Shown here: positions 8,733-16,762 of the stretch, piece by piece
Layout of the letters: each line of letters begins with the position of its first letter
How positions within the stretch are numbered: position 1 is the first letter of the stretch
Origin: Motilibacter deserti
GTDB lineage: Bacteria; Actinomycetota; Actinomycetes; Motilibacterales; Motilibacteraceae
Length of the DNA: 39,587 bases
Assembly (NCBI RefSeq): GCF_011250635.1
Contig: NZ_JAANNP010000011.1
Coordinates: 430-40,016, forward strand
Direction of reading: 5' to 3'
The notes under the pieces: model-generated
Seen by the model: the letters and a program-made list of their open reading frames with translations, nothing else
The model's database searches: none
What the model was told of the DNA's origin: nothing
Made by a program: the position numbers and the translations under genes

Positions 8733-9290
8733 ATGGCCAAGCTCATCTACTCGATGTTCACCTCGCTCGACGGCTACGCCGAAGCGGCGGAGGGCGGCCT
8801 CGGCGTCGGGGCCGAGGTCGAGGAGGTGCACACCTTCGTCAACGACCTCTTCCGCCCCGTCGGGACGTACCTCTACGGCCGGCGGATGTACGACACCATG
8901 CTCTATTGGGAGACCGCGCACGACGAGCCCGACCAGCCGCCGCACATCCTGCAGTACGCCAAGGACTGGCAGGCGGCGGAGAAGGTCGTGTATTCCACCA
9001 CCTTGGAGGAGGTGTCGAGCGCGAAGACGCGGATCGAGCGCTCGTTCGACCCGGACGCGGTGCGCCGGCTCAAGGCAGAGGCCGACGCCGACCTCACCGT
9101 CGACGGCCCGAACCTCGCCGCCCAGGCGATCGCGGCCGGGCTCTTGGACGAGTACCACCTGTTCATCACGACGAGCGTGGTGGGCGGCGGGAAGCGCTTC
9201 TTCCCCGACGGCGTCCGCCTCGACCTCGCGCTGGTCGAGCAGCGCTCCTTCAGCAGCGGGCTGGTCTACGCGCGCTACCGGGCGCGCTGA
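8733..9290 (+). CDS. dihydrofolate reductase/RibD C-terminal-fold protein
   Basis: 185 residues. The ATG at 8733 is chosen over an upstream in-frame codon at 8613 because GGAGG lies at 8722-8726 and the family begins at MAKLIYSMFTSLDGY. Family motifs: the N-terminal strand with SLDGY, LYGRRMYD, a YSTTLEEV strand, VDGPNLAAQAI and LDEYHLFITTSVVGGGKRFFP, with the last strand GLVYARYR. These form a Rossmann-like NAD(P)H-binding fold shared with RibD reductase and DHFR. Most stand-alone members have no known substrate; an NAD(P)H-dependent reductase acting on a small cytosolic molecule is likely. It stands alone between unrelated genes. Confidence 0.88.
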   Translation: MAKLIYSMFTSLDGYAEAAEGGLGVGAEVEEVHTFVNDLFRPVGTYLYGRRMYDTMLYWETAHDEPDQPPHILQYAKDWQAAEKVVYSTTLEEVSSAKTRIERSFDPDAVRRLKAEADADLTVDGPNLAAQAIAAGLLDEYHLFITTSVVGGGKRFFPDGVRLDLALVEQRSFSSGLVYARYRAR

Positions 9291-9342
9291 CTCGGGACGC
9301 GTTGGGGATCCCGCTGCACGGTGCACGGGTCCTGGTGGTGGC

Positions 9343-9468
9343 TCAGCCCGGCAGCCGGCGGCGCTCGAGCCGGCACTCCTCCAGCTCCGTGCGTATCCGG
9401 CGCCGGCTGCCCACGGCGAGCCGCCGCCACTGCATGCCGAGGACGGCGTCAGCGGCGTCGACGTCCAC
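9343..9468 (-). CDS. possible small ORF, start uncertain
   Basis: The minus-strand frame ending at 9343 has strongly G/C-biased third positions and the plausible sequence ADAVLGMQWRRLAVG followed by a basic, Glu-rich C-terminal helix. GTG at 9468 is the only usual start after the hairpin at 9501-9550, giving 41 residues. The frame stays open through the hairpin to 9582, but starting there would place the gene inside the 3' end of the lipoprotein gene. No Shine-Dalgarno site is evident. This could be a real small protein or a degraded gene end. Confidence 0.25.
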   Translation of the reverse strand: MDVDAADAVLGMQWRRLAVGSRRRIRTELEECRLERRRLPG

Positions 9469-9500
9469 GCCGAGCAGGCGCTGGACGTGGCACGCGTCGT

Positions 9501-9550
9501 GAGCATCCGGGTCCCAGGGTCGTGGTGACGACCCTGCGGCCCGGATGCTC
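9501..9550 (-). terminator. strong interrupted hairpin at the 3' end of the lipoprotein gene
   Basis: The left arm GAGCATCCGGG, 3 unpaired nt, CAGGGTCGT, loop GGTG, ACGACCCTG, 3 nt and CCCGGATGCTC form a 50-nt hairpin with 11 + 9 perfect base pairs. It begins at the stop codon of the minus-strand lipoprotein gene (9549), where an intrinsic terminator is expected. No T-run follows, as is usual in very GC-rich actinobacteria. It could also act on plus-strand transcription from the RibD-like gene. Confidence 0.65.
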
Positions 9551-10409
9551 AGCCGAGGTCCGCTTCGCACACCTCGAGCCACCCGCCCTGCGGCGGCTCC
9601 GGAGGATGGGCCGCCCCTCGCTCCCCGGCCCGGGCGCGCTCGACGTTGCGCGCCACAAGGGTCAGGACGTCGGCCACGGGGGCGTACCCCTCGAGGACGA
9701 GCACCGCCGAGCCGAGCCGGGTGTAGGCGAAGAACCGCTCGTCGGGGACGTGGGGCGCGCAGCGGGCAGGGCGGAGATCCTGGGAGACCGAGACGACGGC
9801 GCTCCCGTCGCCCAGCCCGTCACCGCCCGCGACTCCGCGCATCGTGACCGGCCCGCCGAAGCTCATCTCCTCCTCGAACCGCGCGCACCGGGACGGAAGC
9901 GCCGCCACCTGCTCGATCAGCGCGTCGGCGGCGGCCTCGTCCTCCAGTTGCACGACCGTGTTGGTCATCGGCAGCGCGCCGCCGCCGGTCATCAGCAGCC
10001 GCGATGCGTACGCGTCCGCGGGCACCGGCGCCGGCGGCATCGTCTGCAGGGCTGCGGAGGCATCGCTGCACGCGCCGTCGAGGCGCGGCACGTCGGAGGC
10101 CGGGGACGCGGCAGCGTCCGGCACGGGCGGCATGTCCTCGAGGAACCACCCCGGCAGCAGGTCCTCGGGGTCGAGCAGCATGGCCTGCAGCGGCGACTCC
10201 AGCGGAACGGTCGGCGTCGGGCCAGCGCCGGAGACGTCGCCGTCCTCGGTCGCGCAGCCGGCGGCCAGCAGCGCGAGCGCGCTCAGCGCCGGCACCGCCC
10301 GCCGCAGTGCTCGGGGACGGACCGGCGACGGGCCGTCGTCGCCGAGGAGCCGCAGCGCGTCGCCCTCGGGATGCCGGCAGCGGTCAGTCCAGCGGAGCGG
10401 ACCAGGCAA
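9549..10409 (-). CDS. lipoprotein, possibly PknH-type extracellular sensor-like domain
   Basis: 286 residues as read from TTG 10409. A basic stretch (RPRALRR) precedes a hydrophobic segment and the lipobox LAAGC (Cys52), so the mature protein would be tethered outside the membrane. The N-terminal extension is long for a lipoprotein, but no other usual start lies upstream of the Arg residues. The mature part has four Cys (in DGACSD, SRCARF, ARCAPH and LEVCEAD) that could form two disulfides. The pattern P-RLDGAC...ASRLLM...ALPMTNTVVQL recalls mycobacterial PknH_C-type sensor domains; family assignment is tentative. The gene overlaps the 3' end of eccC by 26 nt, suggesting coupled expression and an envelope accessory role in type VII secretion. 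A hairpin follows the stop. Confidence 0.7.
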   Translation of the reverse strand: MPGPLRWTDRCRHPEGDALRLLGDDGPSPVRPRALRRAVPALSALALLAAGCATEDGDVSGAGPTPTVPLESPLQAMLLDPEDLLPGWFLEDMPPVPDAAASPASDVPRLDGACSDASAALQTMPPAPVPADAYASRLLMTGGGALPMTNTVVQLEDEAAADALIEQVAALPSRCARFEEEMSFGGPVTMRGVAGGDGLGDGSAVVSVSQDLRPARCAPHVPDERFFAYTRLGSAVLVLEGYAPVADVLTLVARNVERARAGERGAAHPPEPPQGGWLEVCEADLG

Positions 10410-13400
10410 GCTGCACGACCTCCTTGCCCCGGCTCCGCGTGACCAGCTGCGCCCGCCCGGGGTCGGCGGGCCGGGGGCGTACGTTCCCGACCAGCGGCCC
10501 CTCGTCAGGGCTGCCCGACAGCAGCAGCGCCGGCATCGACAGGTCGCGCATGGTCTGAATGACCGGCTCGAACAGCGCGCGCGAGGCGCCGCCGCTGCGA
10601 CGGGCGACGACGACGTGCAGGCCGATCTCGCGGGCCTGGGGGAGCAGCTCGACGAGCGGCTGGAGCGGCGACGGGCCCGATGAGGTGGCGACGAGGTCGT
10701 AGTCGTCGACGACCACGAAGACGTCCGCGCCGGTCCACCAACTCCGGCGGCGCAGCTGCTCGGGCGTGACGTCCGGCCCGGGGATCCGCCCGCGCAGGTA
10801 CGCCGCCAGCTCCGCGAGGGCGGGCTCGGCCTGCGGGCGGCTGGTCAGGTAGTCGACGAGCCGCTCGGGTGGCACCTCGCCGAGCAGCGCGCGCCGGTAG
10901 TCGACGACGACGACCTGCGCCTCCTGCTCCGTGCGGCTGCGCATGACCTCGCGCAGGTAGCCGCGCAGCGCGGCGGACTTGCCCGAGCCGGAGTCGCCGA
11001 AGACCAGCAGGTGCGGCTCGGAGTCGACGTCCAGCGTGACCGGGGCGAGTGCCCGTTCGTCCACGCCGACGACGAGCTCGCGGCCGAGCGCGGGCGTCGC
11101 GGCGCGGACGTCCTCGAGCGCGATCGACGTGGGCAGCAGCCGCAGGCGCGGCCCCTGCGGCCCGCGCCACGCGTCGCGGGACTCCTTGACCAGCGCGGCG
11201 ACGCCGTCCGCGAGGGTCGCGGGGTCGGCCGATCCGTCGACCCGGGGGAGCGCGGCGAGGAAGTGGTGCTTGCCGGGCAGCAGGCCGCGCCCGGGGCGGC
11301 CGACGGGGACGTTCTGCGCCACCTTGCGGTCGACCTCGGACTCCAGCGGGTCGCCGAGCCGCAGCTCCAGGCGCGTGCCGAGCAGGTCGCGCACGGCGGT
11401 GCGGAAGTCGGTCCAGCGGGTCGCCGTCGCGACGAGGTGCACGCCGTACGTCAGACCGCGCTGGGCGAGGTACTGCAGCTCCGCCTCGAGCTCCTCGAAC
11501 TCCGCGCGCAGAGTGCTCCAGCCGTCGACGACGAGGAAGACGTCGCCGTAGCCGTCGTCCGCGAGCCCCGACGCCCGCCGCGACCGGTAGGCCTCGATCG
11601 AGTCGATGCCGGCGGACCGGAAGTACGCTTCGCGTGCCGAGACGATGCCCTGCACCTCGGCGACCACCCGGCGTACGACATCGGGCTCGCCGCGCGTCGC
11701 CACCCCTGAGAGGTGCGGAAGGCCCTCCAGGCCGGAGAAAGTGCCGCCACCGAAGTCGAGAACGTAGAACTGCACTTCCTGTGGCGTGCGGGTCAGCGCG
11801 AGTGCGGTGACGACGGTGCGCGCGAGGGCGCTCTTGCCGCTGCGCGGCGCTCCGACGACGGCCACGTGGCCCGCTGCGCCAGCGAGGTCCAGCACGAGCG
11901 TCTCGCGGCGCTGGTCCAGCGGCTTGTCCACGGTGCCGACCGGGATGCTCAGGCTGCCGGCTGCGCGCCAGGACGGGCTGACCAGGCCGAGCCGGTCGTC
12001 GACGACGAGGTCCGGGATCAGCGCGTCGAGCCCGGTGCTCGCCTCGAGCGGCGGCAGCCAGACCTGGTGCGCCTGCGGCCCCCTGCCGGCGAGCCGGTCC
12101 ACCGCGAGCTCGAGCACCGAGCGGTCCTCGTTCGCCTGCGCCGCAGCGGTCTCGACGGCTTCGGCCGGTGCGGCCGGGTCGAGCTCGGCGCGCTGTACGG
12201 GCGCCAGCGTGAACGGCAGCACCTCGACCGCAGCGGTCGACGTGGGAGACGCGACGCGGACGTCCGTGCGCGGCGGGCCGGAGACGTACGCCGCCTTGAA
12301 GCGCAGCAGCGTCGACTGGTCCGGCTTGAGGAAGCCGAGGCCGGGTGCCGAGGGCAGCTCGTAGGCGTCGGGGACGCCGAGCACGGTCCGGGACTCCGCG
12401 GCCGAGAAGGTGCGCAGGCCGATCCGGTAGGACAGGTGCGTGTCGAGCCCGCGCAGCCGGCCCTCCTCCAGCCGCTGGCTGGCCAGCAGCAGGTGCAGGC
12501 CGAGCGATCGGCCGAGCCGGCCGATCGCCAGGAAGAGCTCGAGGAACTCCGGCTTGGCGGTCAGCAGCTCGGAGAACTCGTCGACCACGACGAAGAGGCT
12601 GGGCAGCGGCTCGAGCGGCTCCCCGGCGGCGCGCGCCCGGTCGTAGTCGCGCAGGGAGACGTAGTTGCCCGCGCTGCGCAGCAGCTGCTGGCGGCGGACC
12701 ATCTCGCCGGTCAGCGCGTCCTGCATGCGGTCGACGAGCGTGAGCTCCTGCTCCAGGTTGGTGATGACGGCCGACACGTGCGGGAGGTCGGCCATGCCCG
12801 CGAAGGTCGCACCGCCCTTGAAGTCGACGAGCACGAGGTTGAGCTGGTCCGGGCTGTGGGTCAGGGTGAGCCCGAGGACGAGCGTGCGCAGCAGCTCCGA
12901 CTTGCCCGAGCCGGTCGCGCCGACGACGAGGCCGTGCGGGCCCATGCCCTGCTGCGCGGCCTCCTTGATGTCGAGGTTGACCGGGCTCCCGTCGGCACCG
13001 ATGCCGATCGGCACGCGGAGCCGGTCGCGCTGCGGCCGCGACCGCCAGGCCGCCTCGACGTCGAGCGAGGGCAGGTCCTCCAGTCCCAGCAGGGCCAGCA
13101 GGTCCGAGGAGGTCGAGAGGCTGTCCGTGCGTACGGGGCCGCTGCCGGCGTGCAGCGGTGCCAGCCGCCGGGCGAGGGCCTCGGCCACCGGCGCGGCGGC
13201 CTGGTCGCCGGAGGCCACGCCCACGTCCTCGCGCACCCGCAGCACCTGCAGCCCCGCGCGCCCGTCCGCGCGCACGGTGCCGTCGAGGTGGAGCCGCAGC
13301 CACCCGGCATCGCTCAGCTCGTCCCACGTCTCGGGCAGGTCGAGCACCGTCACGCCGAGCACGCCGTCGGGCGTGATGACGGGGTTGCCGGGCGGCACGT

Positions 13401-14364
13401 CGGTGCCGTCGAGGACGAAGAGCACGTGCGGCAGCGGCCGGTCGTCCGCCGTGCGGCCGAAGCGGGGACGGTCGGCGAGGTCGTCCGGCAGCAGCGGCAG
13501 GAGCGCGTCGAAGTCCGTCGAGACCATGCGTGCGGGGCCGGCGTCGTCGTGCTCGGTCGGGCTGCCGGCGTGCGGCAGCCACTTGAGCCACTCCCAGTCC
13601 GGCAGCGCCTGCGGCGAGCAGAGCACCGCGATGCGCAGGTCGTCGGGCGAGTGGAACGCCGCGGCGGAGGCGAGCAGCGAGCGCACGAGGGCGCGGGCGC
13701 GCTCGGCGCTCTCGCCGGTCACCTCGATCCGGGAGAAGGCGCGTACGTCCACCGCCGCCGGCAGGTCGTCCTGCACGCGGTGCGTGACGAGCAGCCGGTG
13801 CAGCGCCGACGCGGACACGGGGTCGAGCAGGTCGATGGGCGCCGACTCAGGAGGCACGAGGTCCAGCGAGAGGGCTTGCGGCGCGACGCCGTAGCGCACG
13901 TGCAGGAAGTCCGCGTCCTCGGCGGTGCGCTCCCACACCCGCGTGCGCTCCTCCGCGAGCGCCGGCAGGTGGGCGGGGTCCGGGTGCTCCCAGAGGCGGG
14001 CCTCCCGCTGCATCCGCGCCGCCTCCCGGGCGGTCTCGCGGACCTGGGCGAGGTAGCGGAGGTACTCGCGGCGCTGCGACGTCGTCTTGACCTGCCGCGC
14101 CGAGCGCTGCCGGAACACCATGACGACGACGAAGCCGAGGGAGGCCAGCAGGAACATCCCGGCCGCGATGAGCCCGCGCGGGCCCGGCTGGCTCGTCGCG
14201 ACGAAGACGATCGACCCGACGCTCGCGAGCATGGGCAGCGCGGTCATGAGGATCGCGCCGCTGCCCTCGTGCGGGGCGATCTCCGGCGGGGCGGTCAGGA
14301 CGATCTCGCCCACGGGCGCCTGGGGGCCGTCGAGCCGGGGCCCTCTGCGCAGGGTGGTGGCCAC
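10384..14364 (-). CDS. eccC: EccC, FtsK/SpoIIIE-type ATPase of the type VII secretion system
   Basis: About 1326 residues, the normal length for a fused EccCa-EccCb. The GTG at 14364 (MATTLRRGPRLDG) has GGAGGAGA just upstream. Two TM helices lie at residues ~40-85, then a DUF-like stalk and three ATPase domains. D1 Walker A GATGSGKS is near residue 480, with VLVDFKGG and Walker B VVVDEFSEL. D2 has GAPRSGKS near 838 with Walker B VVDGW. D3 has GDSGSGKS near 1123 with VVVDDYD. D1 keeps the catalytic Asp-Glu; D2 and D3 lack the Glu, as is common. EccC recognises WXG100 C-terminal signals and powers export at the membrane complex. It is divergent from the first EccD-like gene across 120 bp and overlapped by the lipoprotein gene downstream. 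Confidence 0.96.
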   Translation of the reverse strand: MATTLRRGPRLDGPQAPVGEIVLTAPPEIAPHEGSGAILMTALPMLASVGSIVFVATSQPGPRGLIAAGMFLLASLGFVVVMVFRQRSARQVKTTSQRREYLRYLAQVRETAREAARMQREARLWEHPDPAHLPALAEERTRVWERTAEDADFLHVRYGVAPQALSLDLVPPESAPIDLLDPVSASALHRLLVTHRVQDDLPAAVDVRAFSRIEVTGESAERARALVRSLLASAAAFHSPDDLRIAVLCSPQALPDWEWLKWLPHAGSPTEHDDAGPARMVSTDFDALLPLLPDDLADRPRFGRTADDRPLPHVLFVLDGTDVPPGNPVITPDGVLGVTVLDLPETWDELSDAGWLRLHLDGTVRADGRAGLQVLRVREDVGVASGDQAAAPVAEALARRLAPLHAGSGPVRTDSLSTSSDLLALLGLEDLPSLDVEAAWRSRPQRDRLRVPIGIGADGSPVNLDIKEAAQQGMGPHGLVVGATGSGKSELLRTLVLGLTLTHSPDQLNLVLVDFKGGATFAGMADLPHVSAVITNLEQELTLVDRMQDALTGEMVRRQQLLRSAGNYVSLRDYDRARAAGEPLEPLPSLFVVVDEFSELLTAKPEFLELFLAIGRLGRSLGLHLLLASQRLEEGRLRGLDTHLSYRIGLRTFSAAESRTVLGVPDAYELPSAPGLGFLKPDQSTLLRFKAAYVSGPPRTDVRVASPTSTAAVEVLPFTLAPVQRAELDPAAPAEAVETAAAQANEDRSVLELAVDRLAGRGPQAHQVWLPPLEASTGLDALIPDLVVDDRLGLVSPSWRAAGSLSIPVGTVDKPLDQRRETLVLDLAGAAGHVAVVGAPRSGKSALARTVVTALALTRTPQEVQFYVLDFGGGTFSGLEGLPHLSGVATRGEPDVVRRVVAEVQGIVSAREAYFRSAGIDSIEAYRSRRASGLADDGYGDVFLVVDGWSTLRAEFEELEAELQYLAQRGLTYGVHLVATATRWTDFRTAVRDLLGTRLELRLGDPLESEVDRKVAQNVPVGRPGRGLLPGKHHFLAALPRVDGSADPATLADGVAALVKESRDAWRGPQGPRLRLLPTSIALEDVRAATPALGRELVVGVDERALAPVTLDVDSEPHLLVFGDSGSGKSAALRGYLREVMRSRTEQEAQVVVVDYRRALLGEVPPERLVDYLTSRPQAEPALAELAAYLRGRIPGPDVTPEQLRRRSWWTGADVFVVVDDYDLVATSSGPSPLQPLVELLPQAREIGLHVVVARRSGGASRALFEPVIQTMRDLSMPALLLSGSPDEGPLVGNVRPRPADPGRAQLVTRSRGKEVVQLAWSAPLD

Positions 14365-14434
14365 GCTTGCTCTCCTCCGCCGGACTGCCGGGTTGCGGGG
14401 GAAGCCGCGACCCACCCCATGCCGTACATCGCGC

Positions 14435-14440
14435 ATAGTA
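14435..14440 (-). promoter_or_regulatory. possible -10 element for eccC
   Basis: The minus-strand TACTAT lies in the only A/T-rich spot of the 120-bp divergent eccC/eccD region and would place a transcript start about 60 nt before the eccC GTG. No good -35 hexamer is seen 16-18 bp upstream, so this is a weak call. Confidence 0.25.
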
Positions 14441-14484
14441 GGAGGCCGCCCAGACCAGGGCCCGGGATCAGGAGGTCCGATCGG

Positions 14485-15876
14485 GTGACCAGCACGGCCA
14501 CTTCCGTCGTACGGCTGACCCTGCGCAGCCCGTCCGGCTCGGTCGACGTCGCGGCCGGCGCGGACGTCCCGCTCGCCGCGCTGCTCGGCCCCGACGTGCG
14601 CGTACGCCTCGGTGTGCCGCCCGGCGACGACGTACGCGTCGTGTCGCGCAGCGGCACTCCGTTCGACACCGCGGCTCCCGCGGCGCACCAGGGCGTCGAG
14701 GACGGGGACGTGCTGCTCGTGCTGGCCGCGCGGGCGCCCGAGGGGTCCCGCCGGGGGCGGCGGCAGGCGGCGGCCCAGTCGGCGTCCATGGCAAGGGCTG
14801 CGCGCCAGGGAGGCGGCGGCGCGCTGTCGAGGGCGTGGCTGCTCGGGGTCGCCGCGGCCAGCCTGGCGGGCGCCGGGGCCCTCGCCGTCGACGCCGCCTG
14901 GGCAGCGCCGGTCGTGCTGCTCGTCGCGCTGCTCTCGGTCGTGGCGCCCGCGGGCCGCTGGGGCGACGCGGCCCGGCTGCTCGCCCCGCCGGTCGGCGCC
15001 ATCGCCACGGCCGCGCTGCTGCTCGGCCCCGAACGGGCGGGGGAGGGCCTGCTCGCAGCGACGGGAGCGGGCGTCGTCGGCGCCGCGCTGGCCGCCGTCC
15101 TCCTCGCGCTGCCGGCGCCGGCCGGCACGTCCTCGGCGCGCGAGGGGCTGCGCGTCGAGCTCGTCGCGGGCGCCCTGCTCGCTGCCGTCGCGGGCGGCGG
15201 CCTGCTCGCCTCGGCCAGCGGCCGGGCCGTCGCGGCAGCGGTCTGCGCGGGAGCGGTGTGCGCGCTGCGGCTGCTCCCGATGCTCGCCGTAGACGTCCCG
15301 GACTCCGCGCTGCTCGACGCCGACCGGACCGCGCTCGGCGTGTGGGCGGCCACGACGGGCCGGCGCCGGCGGGGCCGCACCCGGCTGCGGGCCGGGGACG
15401 TGGCCGACCGCGTACGCAGCGGCCGGCGCACGCTCGACGCCGCGGTCGTCGCGGCGGTGCTCGCCGTCCTGGTGGCCCTGCTCGTGCTGCTGCCGGGGCG
15501 CGGTGGTGGCGTGGTCGGCTGGGGCTCGGTCGCGCTGGCCGGCTGCGTCTGCGCGGCGCTGCCGCTGCAGGCCCGGACGCTGACCGGGAGCACAGCCCGG
15601 GTTGTGCTGCTGGCGGCGGGAGCTGTGGCCTTCGCGGCGTGCATGGCGAGCCTGCTCGCGGGCTTCGGGCCGCGCGAGCGCTCCGGCGCGACGGCAGTGC
15701 TCGTCGCGGTGGGCGCATCGACGGTGCTGGCCGCCGTGGCGCTGGGCCGCGGGTGGCGCTCGGTGCGCTGGGCGCGCTCCGCGGAGCTGCTCGACGGGGC
15801 TGCGGTCGCGCTCGTGCTGCCCGCGGCGGTCATCGCGGCCGGCGGGATCGAGTGGGTGCGCGGCCTCGTGAGCTGA
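14485..15876 (+). CDS. eccD: EccD-like T7SS membrane protein, first copy
   Basis: 463 residues. The GTG at 14485 has AGGAGG 9 nt upstream (14470-14475). The N-terminal ~85 residues form a ubiquitin-like beta-grasp domain (VRLTLRSPSGSVDV... ending VEDGDVLLVL), typical of YukD/EccD. A basic linker follows, then about 11 hydrophobic helices. That is the EccD architecture. In ESX complexes EccD forms a dimer that shapes a membrane barrel next to EccC. A second EccD gene (20707) lies in the same locus and the two share only the fold and general pattern, so they are old paralogues. This copy is divergent from eccC and followed by a terminator-like hairpin, so it can be expressed separately from the esx genes. 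Confidence 0.85.
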   Translation: MTSTATSVVRLTLRSPSGSVDVAAGADVPLAALLGPDVRVRLGVPPGDDVRVVSRSGTPFDTAAPAAHQGVEDGDVLLVLAARAPEGSRRGRRQAAAQSASMARAARQGGGGALSRAWLLGVAAASLAGAGALAVDAAWAAPVVLLVALLSVVAPAGRWGDAARLLAPPVGAIATAALLLGPERAGEGLLAATGAGVVGAALAAVLLALPAPAGTSSAREGLRVELVAGALLAAVAGGGLLASASGRAVAAAVCAGAVCALRLLPMLAVDVPDSALLDADRTALGVWAATTGRRRRGRTRLRAGDVADRVRSGRRTLDAAVVAAVLAVLVALLVLLPGRGGGVVGWGSVALAGCVCAALPLQARTLTGSTARVVLLAAGAVAFAACMASLLAGFGPRERSGATAVLVAVGASTVLAAVALGRGWRSVRWARSAELLDGAAVALVLPAAVIAAGGIEWVRGLVS

Positions 15877-15888
15877 TGGGTTTGTCGG

Positions 15889-15917
15889 GATAGGTGGCGG
15901 GAGGTCCCCCACCTATC
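15889..15917 (+). terminator. terminator-like hairpin after the first eccD
   Basis: GATAGGTGG pairs perfectly with CCACCTATC; inside it GGG-AGGT-CCC extends the stem, with one bulged C. This gives a 12-bp stem 13 nt after the eccD stop. It probably separates eccD transcription from the esx operon, whose own promoter could lie in 15918-16040 (a TAGGGT at 15935-15940 is a possible -10). Confidence 0.6.
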
Positions 15918-16051
15918 GGGTGATCCGTCCGGGCTAGGGTTTGGCGACGCAGGCGTCGGGCCAAAGATCCCGGTCGTCTGCTGCCAGAAGCTCCGGTCGA
16001 TGCCGGTGCGCCCAGATCGCCCCGGCCGGGGCGGAAGACAGGAGTTGCTCG

Positions 16052-16363
16052 ATGGCTGGTGAGGTCAGCAAGCAGGATCAGGCGCTCACGCGTGGTGCCC
16101 GCCTCGTCTCGGAGGCCCGTTCGGATCTGGACCAGCAGCTCTCGGCGCTGCGCGGCCAGCTCTCCGGCATCGGCTCGGCGTGGGTCGGGTCCGGCTCGAC
16201 GGCGTTCCAGAACGTCATGACCCGCTGGGACGAGGACACGCGCCGCATCATCAACGCGCTGAACGAGTTCGAGGCCAACCTGCAGGCGTCGGAGAGCACC
16301 TACAACAGCTCCGACGACACGCAGGCCTCCAGCTTCTCCCGCCTCGCCGGCCGCCTCGGCTGA
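16052..16363 (+). CDS. WXG100 family protein (EsxB/EsxA-like), first of pair
   Basis: 103 residues, the standard WXG100 size. The ATG at 16052 follows AGGAG at 16040-16044. Helix 1, the turn motif Trp44-Val-Gly46 and helix 2 make the usual hairpin. The C-terminus carries the secretion motif YxxxD (Tyr84-Asp88). Such proteins are exported by the T7SS as dimers and contact the D3 domain of EccC. The following gene encodes a second WXG100 protein 29 nt downstream, the normal partner arrangement for a heterodimer. The high spacing of its own promoter region and the flanking hairpins suggest stronger expression than the machinery genes. Confidence 0.94.
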   Translation: MAGEVSKQDQALTRGARLVSEARSDLDQQLSALRGQLSGIGSAWVGSGSTAFQNVMTRWDEDTRRIINALNEFEANLQASESTYNSSDDTQASSFSRLAGRLG

Positions 16364-16392
16364 GCGCCCCTTCCGACACCTCAGGAGTGAAT

Positions 16393-16683
16393 GTGACGAC
16401 CGGACAGCTCAAGGTCACCTTCGGGGCGCTCGACACCGCGGCCGCCGACATCTCCGCCAAGGCCAGCTCGATCCAGTCCCGGCTGGACCAGTTGGACGGC
16501 GAGCTCGCCCCGCTGCGCGCCGACTGGACCGGCTCGGCGAGCGAGAGCTACCAGCGCGCCAAGGCCGAGTGGACCGCCGCGATCACCGACATGCAGGCGC
16601 TGCTGGCGCAGGTCGGCACGGCGGTGCGCCAGTCCAACTCCGACTACCAGTCGGCGGAGAGCCAGAACCAGGCCCGCTGGTAG
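16393..16683 (+). CDS. WXG100 family protein, second of pair
   Basis: 96 residues from GTG 16393, chosen because AGGAG ends 5 nt before it; a GTG two codons earlier (16387) overlaps that site. The hairpin turn is Trp45-Thr-Gly47 (DWTGSAS). The tail contains YxxxE (Tyr85-Glu89), the export signal, and ends in a Trp. Both partners carry a Y-x-x-x-D/E motif; in most characterised pairs one partner provides it, so which one docks on EccC is unclear. A 14-bp perfect hairpin follows 20 nt after the stop. Confidence 0.94.
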   Translation: MTTGQLKVTFGALDTAAADISAKASSIQSRLDQLDGELAPLRADWTGSASESYQRAKAEWTAAITDMQALLAQVGTAVRQSNSDYQSAESQNQARW

Positions 16684-16703
16684 TCCATCCCGGTTGTGCA
16701 TCT

Positions 16704-16735
16704 GCGGCCGCGGCTCCTGAGGGAGCCGCGGCCGC
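16704..16735 (+). terminator. perfect 14-bp hairpin after the esx pair
   Basis: GCGGCCGCGGCTCC and GGAGCCGCGGCCGC are exact inverse repeats around the loop TGAG. The position directly after the two WXG100 genes and before the next gene (start 16763) fits a partial terminator or an mRNA 3'-stabilising hairpin that keeps esx transcripts more abundant than downstream ones. Confidence 0.75.
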
Positions 16736-16762
16736 CCCTGCCCCAGACGAAGGAGTACGGCG

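Noticed and set aside
11713-14484. Long plus-strand open frame running into the first eccD
   Set aside because: It is antisense to eccC, Arg/Gln-rich and without domains; GTG 14485 has a good ribosome site and the ubiquitin-like domain begins there.
14365-15912. N-terminal extension of the eccC frame to 15912
   Set aside because: It is antisense to eccD and made of Arg/Ala/Ser low-complexity sequence; EccC proper starts at GTG 14364.
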